The notes beneath the pieces are model-generated. The model worked only from the letters and a program-made list of their open reading frames with translations. It was not told where the DNA came from and ran no database searches. DNA of 59,161 nt from Syntrophosphaera sp035450685. Lineage in GTDB: Bacteria > Cloacimonadota > Cloacimonadia > Cloacimonadales > Cloacimonadaceae. Of the stretch, positions 26,506 through 35,348 are shown one piece after another. The position numbers and the translations under genes are program-made. The DNA is taken from positions 1-59,161 of the forward strand of contig DAOTNF010000017.1 of the NCBI GenBank assembly GCA_035450685.1. Direction: 5' to 3'. The stretch's first letter is position 1. Every line of letters begins with the position of its first letter.

Positions 26506-28575
26506 TTGGATAAGCATCGCATCACTCAACATCCGATCCTTCCTGTAAACGAGCGCGAAGAAGTACTCTTCACATGGAACGGACAAGCCCTCGCAGCCAG
26601 GAAAGGGGAAATGATATCCTCCGCCCTGATCGCCAACGGGATCAGCATATTTGGCCACAATCACAAAGACGGCAGCGCCCAGGGTATTTTCTGCGCCAAT
26701 GGACAGTGTGCCAAATGCACTGTCATAGCTGACGGCGTCGCGGTAAAATCCTGCATGACAGAAGTGCGCGGCGGGATGGAAGTATGCAGCGCCGACGGAC
26801 TGCCGGAGCTCCCATTGGAGACTGAGACCATGTCCAGGCCAGCAATCGAGCATCTGGAAACCGATGTATTGATCATTGGGGGAGGCCCCTCGGGCTTGGC
26901 GGCTGCCATCGAACTGGGCAAAATCGGCATCGACACCTTGTTGATCGACGACAAACACACACTTGGCGGCAAGCTGGTGCTGCAAACACATAAATTCTTT
27001 GGTTCGGAAGAGGATAGCAACGCCGGCACCCGCGGCCACGACATCGGCAAGCTGCTGGCTTCCCAGGTGGCACAGTATCCTTCCGTGAAAATCTGGACTA
27101 AAAGTACTGCCCTGTTCGTTTTTAGCGACAAAAAGGTGGGGATTCTGAAAGACGGGGTGTACAAGATAGTTACTCCCCAAAGTATCCTGAACGCGGCTGG
27201 CGCGCGGGAAAAGTTCTTACGCTTCAATGGCAACCATCTGGCCAGGATTCATGGAGCCGGCGCGTTCCAAACCCTGGTCAACCGCGACCTCGTTAGCCCC
27301 ACCGACCGTCTGTTCATCATTGGCGGCGGCAACGTTGGTCTGATAGCCGGTTATCACGCTTTGCAAGCCGGAATCGAGGTGGTCGGACTGGCCGAGGCAC
27401 TGCCAAGTTGCGGCGGATACAAAGTGCATGCGGACAAACTCAGGCGTCTGGGCGTACCCATCTATACCTCGCACTCGATCTTGAGCGCCAATGGTGACGA
27501 GACGGTGAGCAGCGTGACCATCTGCGAAGTGGATTCCAAATTCCAGCCGCTTCCGGGAACCGAAAAGAGCTTTGCCTGCGACACCATCCTGATCGCCGTG
27601 GGGCTGGATTCGCTTTCTGAATTCACCCAGGAAGCCCAGGAAGCAGGCATTCCCGTCTATGCCGCAGGCGACGCCTTGGAAATAGCGGAAGCCTCTTCAG
27701 CAATGTTCAATGGCAAGATCGCCGGATTAACCATCGCCAGAGATATGGGGCATGAGGAAGTGGGTAATATCCCAGCGGATTGGTATGCCAAAGCGGAAGT
27801 GCTCAAATCCCACCCGGGACAGATCAAGGATTATCGCAACAATCCCTCCGAGGAAGGCGTATTCCCGATCATCCACTGCCTGCAGGAAATCCCATGCAAT
27901 CCCTGCACCACGGTCTGCCCCACCAAATCCATTCAAACTGATGACGGGAGCCTGATGGCGCTTCCCCTTTACACTGGCTCCTGCATCGGCTGCCACAAAT
28001 GCCTGATGATCTGCCCCGGCCTGGCCATCACCTTGGTGGACTACCGTAAAGACCCGGAAAACCCCACCGTCACCATCCCCTACGAAGTTTTCAACATCGC
28101 CCAAAAAGCAGGCGACATGGTGGAACTGGTCGATATAGATGCCAATCCTCTTGGTAGCTTTCCAATCTCAGCCATCATGGACATGAAAGAGAGGCACATC
28201 CAGCTTGTGAAAGTCGCTGTTCCCAAAAACATCGCCAAACGTGTCGCTTCTTTCCGCATCCAACCTGTTGAAGTAAGCCAACCCCTGCCCGCGGCGATCA
28301 TTCCCCAAAAGCAGAACGATGAAGCCATGGTCTGCCTCTGCGAGAGGGTCAGCGTGGGCGAAGTGCGCAAGCTCATCCGGGAAGGGGTCACAAATCTGAA
28401 CCAAATCAAAGCGATCACCCGGGCTGGGATGGGACCCTGCGGGGCGAAAACCTGCGACACACTGATCCGTGGCGTCATGAGGGAAGAAGGTATTCCCATC
28501 GAGGATGTGGTACCCAATACCAAGCGGCCTGTTTTCGTGGAAGTGCCCTTGGATAAGTTTCCGGATGGAGAGTAA
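26506..28575 (+). CDS. multidomain FAD/iron-sulfur oxidoreductase, large subunit of an amine/imino-acid dehydrogenase
   Basis: 689 aa from TTG at 26506; AAGGAG lies 11 nt upstream, and the frame is open from 26446 without a ribosome site. Domains in order: a [2Fe-2S] domain with Cys63, Cys68, Cys71 and Cys83; an FAD/NAD(P) reductase with GGGPSG (125-130) and GGGNVG (273-278); a two-cluster ferredoxin with Cys464/467/471 and Cys493/496/499/503; and a C-terminal BFD-like [2Fe-2S] domain with Cys610, Cys612, Cys645 and Cys650. This fuses parts that are separate subunits in sarcosine oxidase, hydroxyproline dehydrogenase (LhpBEF-type) and archaeal proline dehydrogenase. With the next gene (3 nt away) it should pass electrons from an amino acid to NAD(P) or a ferredoxin. 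The substrate is unknown. Confidence 0.88.
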   Translation: MDKHRITQHPILPVNEREEVLFTWNGQALAARKGEMISSALIANGISIFGHNHKDGSAQGIFCANGQCAKCTVIADGVAVKSCMTEVRGGMEVCSADGLPELPLETETMSRPAIEHLETDVLIIGGGPSGLAAAIELGKIGIDTLLIDDKHTLGGKLVLQTHKFFGSEEDSNAGTRGHDIGKLLASQVAQYPSVKIWTKSTALFVFSDKKVGILKDGVYKIVTPQSILNAAGAREKFLRFNGNHLARIHGAGAFQTLVNRDLVSPTDRLFIIGGGNVGLIAGYHALQAGIEVVGLAEALPSCGGYKVHADKLRRLGVPIYTSHSILSANGDETVSSVTICEVDSKFQPLPGTEKSFACDTILIAVGLDSLSEFTQEAQEAGIPVYAAGDALEIAEASSAMFNGKIAGLTIARDMGHEEVGNIPADWYAKAEVLKSHPGQIKDYRNNPSEEGVFPIIHCLQEIPCNPCTTVCPTKSIQTDDGSLMALPLYTGSCIGCHKCLMICPGLAITLVDYRKDPENPTVTIPYEVFNIAQKAGDMVELVDIDANPLGSFPISAIMDMKERHIQLVKVAVPKNIAKRVASFRIQPVEVSQPLPAAIIPQKQNDEAMVCLCERVSVGEVRKLIREGVTNLNQIKAITRAGMGPCGAKTCDTLIRGVMREEGIPIEDVVPNTKRPVFVEVPLDKFPDGE

Positions 28576-28578
28576 ACG

Positions 28579-29727
28579 ATGGATAAAGTATATGATGTCG
28601 TAGTAATCGGCGCTGGGTCGATTGGTGTTCCCGCTGCCCTGAACCTCGCCCTTAAAGGGTTAAAAGTGTTGGTTCTTGAAGCTTCCAGCGCTCCCGGCCA
28701 GTTCAACAACAAAAAGGCCATCGGAGGCGTACGCGCCACCCATAGTGATTTTGGCAAGATCAGCGTTTGCCTGCGTTCGATCGAGATAATGAGTTCCTGG
28801 AAAGAGACATGGGGTGACGATATTGGCTGGATGAGCAACGGCTACAGCTATCCTGCCTACACTGCCCAAGACGAAAAGACGCTCAAGGATCTCATGCAGG
28901 TGCAGCTCGGCTTCGGGCTCAATATCCTCTGGGTTTCCCCGGATGAATACGACGCCCTGGTGCCGGGCATCAACAAGGATGGCCTGCTGGGATCAACCTA
29001 CTCGCCTGAAGATGGCAGTTGTTCGCCTTTGCTATTGGGATCCGCATTCAACTATCACGCTCTTTCCAAAGGGGTGGAATTCCGGTTCCGGGAAAAAGTG
29101 ATCGGCTTCGACATGACAGGCAGCAAAGTTGACGCGGTGATAACGGACAAAGGTAGATACCATGCCGGTATTGTAATCAACGCCGCCGGCAACGAAGCCC
29201 GGGAGATCGGAAAACTTTTTGGCCTGGACCTTCCCGTGTATCCCGATTGCCATGAAGCTGGCATCACCGAGCCGGTTGCTTCCTTCATGGGCCCAATGGT
29301 GGTCGATATGCGCAAGCGGCCGGGTTCCGCGAACTTCTATTTCTATCAAAACCATGAAGGGCAGGTGGTGTTTTGCATCACCCCCGATCCGCCCGTCCAG
29401 GGAATGGACAGCCGCTCCACTTCCGTGTTCCTGCCTCTTTGCAGCAAGCGCATGCTGGAGGTATATCCCCGCCTACGCAACCTGAAAGTTCGCCGTACCT
29501 GGAGAGGACAGTATCCCATGACTCCGGACGGCTTTCCTATCGTTGGAAAGGCTGGCGACAACCTGATCAATGCGGTGGGTATGTGCGGCCAGGGTTTCAT
29601 GATGGGCCCCGGCTTGGGTGAATTGCTCACCAGGATCGCTTTGGATGAACTCAACGACAAGGATCTGAAGGTGTTAAAGAGTTTCAATCCAGACAGGGAT
29701 TTCAGCGGCATGGAGGCGTTCCAGTAA
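28579..29727 (+). CDS. FAD-dependent amino acid dehydrogenase/oxidase (DAO family), catalytic subunit
   Basis: 382 aa. N-terminal FAD motif VVVIGAGSIGVPAALNLA, with acidic residue ELEA-type ribose contact (VLEASSAPG). A DAO-type substrate domain and the C-terminal FAD-contact stretch TPDGFPIVGKAGDNLINAVG with GQGFMMGPGLGELL follow. This is the pattern of the sarcosine oxidase beta subunit, PDH beta subunits and D-hydroxyproline dehydrogenase. It starts 3 nt after the large subunit with GGAG at good spacing. It should oxidise an amino or imino acid in the cytoplasm and hand electrons to the partner. Substrate cannot be read from the sequence. Confidence 0.88.
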   Translation: MDKVYDVVVIGAGSIGVPAALNLALKGLKVLVLEASSAPGQFNNKKAIGGVRATHSDFGKISVCLRSIEIMSSWKETWGDDIGWMSNGYSYPAYTAQDEKTLKDLMQVQLGFGLNILWVSPDEYDALVPGINKDGLLGSTYSPEDGSCSPLLLGSAFNYHALSKGVEFRFREKVIGFDMTGSKVDAVITDKGRYHAGIVINAAGNEAREIGKLFGLDLPVYPDCHEAGITEPVASFMGPMVVDMRKRPGSANFYFYQNHEGQVVFCITPDPPVQGMDSRSTSVFLPLCSKRMLEVYPRLRNLKVRRTWRGQYPMTPDGFPIVGKAGDNLINAVGMCGQGFMMGPGLGELLTRIALDELNDKDLKVLKSFNPDRDFSGMEAFQ

Positions 29728-29884
29728 GCCCTAGAACAATTACTCAAAGATGCTGTGCAATAAATCCAACTTACTTTAGAATATTGAGTTATGTAACAAA
29801 ATGGGGTTCATTCCCAAACCGAGTGGATAAATGAACTCTATACCAAGGACATAATATTTTAAGACGAATGTCCGGCTCGCCCTC

Positions 29885-30055
29885 GCGCGCGCGAGTCAGC
29901 TAAGTCTTTATCTTCATGGGGTCATCCTTAACCCGGTGAGGGATGACCTAAGGATGATGGCTCTAAAGCCTGTAGCAGCAAAGGGGGGCGCTATGAAGGA
30001 ATATGAGGAATATTGTTGTTGTGTTTGATGAATATAACACTATATTGCTTGCTAC
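29885..30055 (+). repeat. R1 repeat copy D
   Basis: 29-nt inverted repeat at 29920-29948 (GGTCATCC...GGATGACC), then TAAGGATGATGG, the TGTAGCAGCAAAG block, GGGGGGCGCT and ATG at 29993. The frame closes after 11 codons (29993-30028). Its left flank differs from the others (an alternating CG run, CGCGCGCGCG, near 29884). It shares its right part with copy B. It sits between convergent genes. Confidence 0.85.
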
Positions 30056-30079
30056 TAATCAGATTTCGATGAAAAGGTG

Positions 30080-30205
30080 GAAAGGAGCTCCCCGAAACAA
30101 GCATCCCAGACAACATGCTGCGTCATTAAGGGTTGTAGGGGTTCTCGCCAAAGCCGCGTAGCGGTTTGGTGAGGTGACTTGACCCGTGATCCAGTCTTTT
30201 GGAAT
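30080..30205 (+). repeat. R2 repeat copy D
   Basis: CCCCGAAACAAGCA, CCCAGAC, GCGTCATTAAGGG ... GACCCGTGATCCAGTCTTTT: the same frame as the copy at 14.3 kb. The middle is longer and different, and includes its own small hairpin (GCCGCGTAGCGG near 30161). The variable centre inside constant ends is a feature of this family. Confidence 0.7.
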
Positions 30206-30261
30206 AATGCGATTATCCACAGTCGATGATCAACCCAATTAGTTTGATGGAAAGCCAAACT

Positions 30262-30293
30262 AAGCAGAACGCCCGGAACAAATCCGGGCGTTC
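30262..30293 (-). terminator. strong terminator hairpin after the TPR lipoprotein gene
   Basis: Perfect 11-bp stem: GAACGCCCGGA (30267-30277) pairs with TCCGGGCGTTC (30283-30293) around a 5-nt loop. It lies 36 nt past the stop of the minus-strand gene. The U tract is short on either strand. Confidence 0.7.
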
Positions 30294-30328
30294 AGATTGC
30301 AGTTATATTTTCTTATCGATGAAACAGA

Positions 30329-31972
30329 TTAAACTGTCTGCGAGATCAACTGCGCCACACGGTTCAATCTGTTGCTGATGTCGTTGAGGGCTTCGGTCTC
30401 GGAAGTCTTGCTCCTGGCTTGTTCAAGCTGGCTTTGGGCTCTGCGGAAAAGACCGTTGGCATTTGTCTTGGCGGCATCGCGATCTTTCGCCAATTGGCGG
30501 GCTTTTGATCCAACGGCTTTGGCAGCCTGGCGGTCCAAATCGATATATCTGTTGTACTGCTCTGTGCCCCTGGTTTGATAGACGGCAGACAGAATCACGT
30601 ATGGCTGATAGAGGGACGCGTTGCGCGAGATGGTCTGGTTGGCGTTGGTTTCAGCTTCGTTGTACTTGCCCTGGGAGAGGTAGATGGCGGCAAGGTTCAG
30701 ATACACATAGGCGTTGTTGGGATCGATGGCCTTGAGCGCGTTGATGGTGTCGATTGCCTTCTTGTTATATTGATTGGCCACCGCCGTATCTTTGGCGTCA
30801 GAAGCCAGGGTGCGATACAAACCGACGACATTTAGATATGCCTGTGGGCTGGTCGGATTGCTTTGGATCAAACCTTCATAACGAGCGATGGCGTCTTCCA
30901 TGCGGTTGCTGCGCTGATAGGCCACAGCCAGTCTTCTGCTGATCAGGTCGTTATCCGGAGCCTGGTCGAAGGCTTTTTCCAAATAGGGAATCGATTCAGC
31001 ATAACGTTCCTCATCATAAAGCTTCAGCGCCAGACGCACATTGGCGGTGGAATATTCGGGGTTGATTTCCAACGCCCTGCGGAAGCTTGACTTGGCTTTT
31101 TCCGGATTGGCTTCCTGGTCATACAGGTTTCCGATAGCCAGCCACATCTCTTCATCCTCATTTGCATCCGCGATCCTTTCCATCAAAGCGATGCGTTTGG
31201 CGTTTTGATTGGTTGTCTCATAAATGCCTATCAAAGCTATGGTGGAACGCTGATCTTCAGGGGCAAGCTCCATCATCTTTTTGTAATTCTGCTCGGCCAA
31301 ATCATACTTGCCGGTCTTGGAATAGGTATTTCCAAGGATGTAGTAGGCATCCACTTTGTCGGGTTTGAGGGCGATGACTTGTTTGAGGGATTTTTCGGCC
31401 TCCACATAGTTCTGGTTATTGTAGTAGTTGGCGCCGATGTTGAAGATTTTGTCCATCTCGTTGGAGATGAATCCGTTCAATTCTGACATGAAGTTATCGT
31501 CCAAAGCTTTCCAGCGGGCGTGCTTTTCTTTCACCACCGGGAAGCTGATCTGCTTCAATTCCTCGCTTCTGGTGCTGTAAAAACGCATCGAAACGTTGTA
31601 AACGTCACGCCTGCTTTCGCTGATGTTACCCATGATGATGACATCCGACTTCACGGTTTCGGAGATTTCTTTGATCTCCTCCACCTGAAGGTCTTCCACA
31701 TCCTTATAGCCAGTGGTTTTGAAGTCATGGGCAACTTGGTCCATATCCATCAGAATATAGTTGGCTTGTTTGTCAAAAGTAAGCTCAAGATCACGAACTG
31801 TGAGCAGTTTGTTGATGTAGCGGCTGCTGCTGTCCAGCGATTTGAGGGGCAGAATAGCCACTTTGGTTGCCAGCTCAGATTTCTCAACTTTTTCCGCCTT
31901 GTTCGCTGCATTGGTGCTACAGGCAAAAAGGCTCAGCAACACAGCGAGGACAAGCAAGATCCTCTTATTCAT
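30329..31972 (-). CDS. TPR-repeat lipoprotein
   Basis: 547 aa from the ATG at 31972, with GGGAGGAAGA directly upstream; a longer frame from 32035 begins inside a TTGACA promoter element. Residues 1-17 are a signal peptide and SLFAC gives lipidated Cys18. An N-terminal alpha/beta domain (about 35-160, VAILPLKSL...YILMDMDQV...DVIIMGNIS) resembles the CsgG/FlgO/TolB-like fold. About seven TPR units follow (AYYILGNTYSKTGKYDLAEQ, AYVYLNLAAIYLSQGKYNEA) between residues 185 and 470, then a helical, Ala/Arg-rich tail. Probably a scaffold in the cell envelope. No enzyme activity is indicated. Confidence 0.85.
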   Translation of the reverse strand: MNKRILLVLAVLLSLFACSTNAANKAEKVEKSELATKVAILPLKSLDSSSRYINKLLTVRDLELTFDKQANYILMDMDQVAHDFKTTGYKDVEDLQVEEIKEISETVKSDVIIMGNISESRRDVYNVSMRFYSTRSEELKQISFPVVKEKHARWKALDDNFMSELNGFISNEMDKIFNIGANYYNNQNYVEAEKSLKQVIALKPDKVDAYYILGNTYSKTGKYDLAEQNYKKMMELAPEDQRSTIALIGIYETTNQNAKRIALMERIADANEDEEMWLAIGNLYDQEANPEKAKSSFRRALEINPEYSTANVRLALKLYDEERYAESIPYLEKAFDQAPDNDLISRRLAVAYQRSNRMEDAIARYEGLIQSNPTSPQAYLNVVGLYRTLASDAKDTAVANQYNKKAIDTINALKAIDPNNAYVYLNLAAIYLSQGKYNEAETNANQTISRNASLYQPYVILSAVYQTRGTEQYNRYIDLDRQAAKAVGSKARQLAKDRDAAKTNANGLFRRAQSQLEQARSKTSETEALNDISNRLNRVAQLISQTV

Positions 31973-32029
31973 TCTTCCTCCCGGAAACATTTTGGCGTTT
32001 TTTCTCTTTGAATTTTCAACTTGCATATC

Positions 32030-32035
32030 TGTCAA
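32030..32035 (-). promoter_or_regulatory. -35-like TTGACA before the TPR lipoprotein gene
   Basis: Minus-strand GCTTGACA after a T run, 58 nt before the lipoprotein ATG and 19 nt after the birA stop. No convincing -10 is seen at the standard distance. Confidence 0.35.
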
Positions 32036-32053
32036 GCAAAAAGCTCTCAGGCT

Positions 32054-32767
32054 TTATTCAGGTAACACTCTCAAGCTTCCATGTGTAACCTGCGAAAGAC
32101 CCGCGCCGCCCCTGTCCAGAATCAAAGCTCCTTCTGCATCCAAGCCGCGGATAGTACCGTTGATCCGCAGGCCTTGCTGCACTATTTCTGCTTGTTTGTT
32201 TTTCGCGTATAGGTGTTGATCGCAGTATTCAAGATAGAGATGGGGATCAGTCAGCATGGCGGCATCCCGCTCGACGGCATGCACGATCAGGGAAGCCAGC
32301 AAAGTATTGGACACAGGGAACCCTATATTATCTGACATGTTAGCTATTTTATCTTCAAGCTTTACTTCATCTATATTGGTGTTTGTGTTTATACCTAATC
32401 CGATTACATATCTTCCATTCTCGACCTGATGCCTGCACAGAATACCTGCCAGTTTTGCTTCACCCAGATAGATGTCATTGGGCCACTTGATCTTCAAATC
32501 CTCAAAGCTGAACAGACTGGCAAGCAGTTTGTGCACGCAATACCCAATATACAATGCAAAAGAGGGCACCGAGGGAAACTGGAGCAGGTCAAAGGTCAGA
32601 TACAGCCCACCAGCGGGAGATTGCCAATCAGCTCCGTCTCTGCCCCGTCCGGCATACTGAGTCTGCGAAGTTAGCACATGCCTGTCACGGGAGCCGCAAG
32701 CATCTAACAAACGGAAGTACTCTTCCATCGTGCTGTCAAGCGTTTTATATTTGCAGATATTTCTCAT
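32054..32767 (-). CDS. birA: biotin--[biotin carboxyl-carrier protein] ligase
   Basis: 237 aa, single-function form without the N-terminal DNA-binding domain. GRGRDG at 40-45 (adenylate loop), KWPND at 94-98, the biotinyl-AMP-binding Lys105 in KLAGIL and GLGINTN near 123-129 are present. The C-terminal SH3-like domain follows. It attaches biotin to carboxylase or decarboxylase carrier proteins, for example methylmalonyl-CoA decarboxylase or carboxytransferase enzymes that work beside the mutase; none of these is in the window. Its ATG overlaps the queA stop by 4 nt. Confidence 0.93.
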   Translation of the reverse strand: MRNICKYKTLDSTMEEYFRLLDACGSRDRHVLTSQTQYAGRGRDGADWQSPAGGLYLTFDLLQFPSVPSFALYIGYCVHKLLASLFSFEDLKIKWPNDIYLGEAKLAGILCRHQVENGRYVIGLGINTNTNIDEVKLEDKIANMSDNIGFPVSNTLLASLIVHAVERDAAMLTDPHLYLEYCDQHLYAKNKQAEIVQQGLRINGTIRGLDAEGALILDRGGAGLSQVTHGSLRVLPE

Positions 32768-33798
32768 GAGATATACATGGCATCGCCATAACTGAAAAAG
32801 CGGTAGCGTTCCCTGACAGCCATCTGATAAGCTTTCATCACGTTCTCCAATCCGGCAAAGGCGGAAATCATCATCAACAGCGAAGATTTTGGCAGATGAA
32901 AGTTTGTGATCAGCGCGCTGGCGATCTGGAATCTATAACCTGGATAGATAAAGATGTCAGTCCAGCGTGAACCGCTTTCAAGCCTGCCTTCACGGGTGAA
33001 ACTTTCCAGGGTGCGCATGGATGTACTCCCCACAGCTATCACCCTTCTCCCCCCGGCAATGGCGGAATTGACGGCCTCGGCAGTCTCAGGGGGAACGGTG
33101 CAGTATTCGCTGTGCATCTTATGCTGGTCGATACGTTCGCTCTTCACTGGCAGAAAGGTGCCCAGACCAACGTGCAAGACGACATAGCGGATCTGAACTC
33201 CCTTTTGCTTCAACTCGTCCAGCAGATCCGAGTCAAAATGCAAGCCCGCGGTGGGGGCGGCAACAGAGCCCGGTTCCGTGGCATACACCGTCTGATATCT
33301 GTTGCGGTCTGAAGCTTCATCGGTTCTGCGGATATAGGGCGGCAACGGCATGTGCCCGATTTCCTCGATAATCTGCCAATAGTCTTGGGCGGGGGAAAAC
33401 TCGATCTCCCTGAGCCCATCCTCATCTGGCAGGGAGACAAAACCCTTCAATGTTGGCGAGAACTCTATCCACTGCTCTTTTTTTAGCCTCCTGCCAGGAT
33501 GCACCATACAGCGCCAGGTAGAGTCAGAGAGTTTGTTCACCAACAAAACCTCCACCTGCGTGCCGTTGTCCTTGCGGCCAAAAAGCCTTGCGGGAATCAC
33601 CCTGCTGCTGTTGAGGATCAGAACTTCGCCTGGATTTAGATGTGAAACAATATCCCTGAAAGAAAGGTGCGAGACATCGCCTGTCTCGCGGTCAAGGTGC
33701 AGCAAGCGGGATGATCCCCTGTCGGGGAGAGGATACTGGGCAATCAACTCCTGCGGAAGCTGATAATTGTAGGTTTCCAGATCGAGCAGATCCGGCAT
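32764..33798 (-). CDS. queA: S-adenosylmethionine:tRNA ribosyltransferase-isomerase
   Basis: 344 aa from the ATG that overlaps the previous TGA by one base; a GTG one codon earlier is the alternative. Family signatures: YNYQLPQELIAQYPLPDRG near the N-terminus, LNSSRVIPARLFG, APTAGLHFD, HVGLGTFLPV and TNFHLPKSSLLM. It makes epoxyqueuosine in tRNAs with GUN anticodons. No other queuosine gene is near. It belongs to the leftward chain coaBC, SDR, DUF3108, queA and birA, in which neighbours are at most 15 nt apart or overlap. Confidence 0.96.
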   Translation of the reverse strand: MPDLLDLETYNYQLPQELIAQYPLPDRGSSRLLHLDRETGDVSHLSFRDIVSHLNPGEVLILNSSRVIPARLFGRKDNGTQVEVLLVNKLSDSTWRCMVHPGRRLKKEQWIEFSPTLKGFVSLPDEDGLREIEFSPAQDYWQIIEEIGHMPLPPYIRRTDEASDRNRYQTVYATEPGSVAAPTAGLHFDSDLLDELKQKGVQIRYVVLHVGLGTFLPVKSERIDQHKMHSEYCTVPPETAEAVNSAIAGGRRVIAVGSTSMRTLESFTREGRLESGSRWTDIFIYPGYRFQIASALITNFHLPKSSLLMMISAFAGLENVMKAYQMAVRERYRFFSYGDAMYIS

Positions 33799-34571
33799 CA
33801 CTTTTCTGGATACTTGATCTTATAGGGAACGTTCTTCGCGTCTTTGAGCTTGGCAACAAAAGAACCGAAGGTAACCGCACTCTGCACCTGGATGGGAATC
33901 TTGTAGTCGTCATCGGTTATCCAGATCATGATTGATCCCGACTGCTTGAAAATCCCTTCGGTTTTGAGCCGGGGTTCGATCACCAGGCATTTTATCCTGC
34001 CAAAGATACTGGAAAGCTCTTCACGGCGATGAACCAGCACTTCGGTGTCCACCGCGCGGCCATCCACAGTGATGTTCACATTCACCTTACGCCCGGGCGT
34101 GAGCTGTTGATTGCGCACATAGTAGAAAGCGCTGAGAACATCCTGGGTGGTAAAGGGCAGAGCCATTTCCTTAGTGATCCACTTTTCGTTTTTAAAACTC
34201 CACTTTTGGTAGGTTGTAGTTCTGTTTTTCTGGTCATAAGTATGGATACGATACTGCCTGTAACCGCCTTCCTGCAAGGTTTTGGAAAACTTGTGAGATA
34301 ACAGGTCGTCTTTATCCCACCAGGATTCGACCTTGTCCCGCACGCGGAAAAATGAATCGAAGAAAGGATGGGTTCTGGCATTTGTGCTCAGATACCACAC
34401 GCTCCGGCCCTGATAGGTAGATGACCTGGCCTCCATCACCGCCGCCCCGGCAGAGACCAGCCCATACTTTACGTTGAAGGTCAGTTTTTCACCATCCTGA
34501 AAGGCGACAGCGCCCAAACCCCTCAACAGGGAGAGCAGGATGATCGCAACAATGAAAGCTTTATATTTCAA
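33798..34571 (-). CDS. DUF3108 envelope protein
   Basis: 257 aa from a TTG at 34571, preceded by GGAGGAAAAC. The ATG at 34583 is possible but has no ribosome site and would put two acidic residues ahead of the signal peptide. Signal peptide about 1-23 (KYKAFIVAIILLSLLRG...). The mature part starts with FQDGEKLTFNVKYGLVSAG, the hallmark of DUF3108. A beta-barrel-like chain follows, ending in KLKDAKNVPYKIKYPE. Related proteins are thought to act in the cell envelope; the function is unknown. The ends are close-coupled to queA (1-nt overlap) and the SDR gene (15 nt). Confidence 0.85.
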   Translation of the reverse strand: MKYKAFIVAIILLSLLRGLGAVAFQDGEKLTFNVKYGLVSAGAAVMEARSSTYQGRSVWYLSTNARTHPFFDSFFRVRDKVESWWDKDDLLSHKFSKTLQEGGYRQYRIHTYDQKNRTTTYQKWSFKNEKWITKEMALPFTTQDVLSAFYYVRNQQLTPGRKVNVNITVDGRAVDTEVLVHRREELSSIFGRIKCLVIEPRLKTEGIFKQSGSIMIWITDDDYKIPIQVQSAVTFGSFVAKLKDAKNVPYKIKYPEK

Positions 34572-34586
34572 GTTTTCCTCCATCTA

Positions 34587-35348
34587 TCAACTGATCTGAG
34601 CGGAAAATCCGCCATCCAATACTATGTTTTCTCCGTTCAAATTGGTGAGCGAATCGCTTAACAGCAGATCGGTCACCATGCGAATTTCTTCTTTGCTGAT
34701 GAGTTTTCCGGTGGGGCTTAGCTTGAGGGCTTTTTCAAAATAGCGGCGGCGAAAAGCAAGGTATTCCCCCTGATAGTCTTCCTCCAGCTTTGTGTCCACT
34801 GGAGCGGGAGATATACAGTTAATCAGGATTCCGTGGGCGGCATTTTCCAGGGCGGCGCTCCGGCAAAGGTTAACGATTGCCGCTTTGGCTGAGGCATAGG
34901 CCGCGCCGTTTGCCAAACCTGTATTCACCACATTCGATCCAAACAGCACTATCCTGCCAAACTTGTTGTCCCGCATCGCTGGCAGAGTGTAGCGCAGGAT
35001 ATTATATGTTCCCATAAGGTTTTGCGTAAACACATTGGCAAAAGTGTCCGGATCACCCTCCGCCACGCTTTTGGCATCCGAGCTTCGCACCGCCGCGGTG
35101 TGGATCAGATAAGCAGGAACGGCGGAGTTGGCTCGCGAGGCGCAGGCTATCACCTGCTTCACCTGGCCTGCGTCACACAGATCACAGGACTCCAGCGTTA
35201 CACCGGGCAACTTATCCAGTTCAACAATCCGGTCTGATTGCTTGTGATAGAGCAACAGCAAGGGATTGCGGCTTTCGGAGTAAATACGTGCCAGAAAGCT
35301 GCCAACCTGTCCATTGGCTCCAGTGATGATCGTTAGTTTACGTTCCAC
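34587..35348 (-). CDS. short-chain dehydrogenase/reductase
   Basis: 253 aa classical SDR. The cofactor motif TGANGQVG is at about 9-16, IHTAAVR near 83-89 (in place of NNAG), the catalytic Ser in FGSNVVN, and Tyr and Lys in YASAKAA near 152-158. C-terminal NGENIVLDGGFSAQ is typical of FabG-like members. Substrate cannot be told. The start is GTG and lies inside the coaBC end (16-nt overlap); AAGGAT is 11 nt upstream. The coupling to coaBC makes a role in cofactor or acyl metabolism possible but unproven. Confidence 0.88.
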   Translation of the reverse strand: MERKLTIITGANGQVGSFLARIYSESRNPLLLLYHKQSDRIVELDKLPGVTLESCDLCDAGQVKQVIACASRANSAVPAYLIHTAAVRSSDAKSVAEGDPDTFANVFTQNLMGTYNILRYTLPAMRDNKFGRIVLFGSNVVNTGLANGAAYASAKAAIVNLCRSAALENAAHGILINCISPAPVDTKLEEDYQGEYLAFRRRYFEKALKLSPTGKLISKEEIRMVTDLLLSDSLTNLNGENIVLDGGFSAQIS

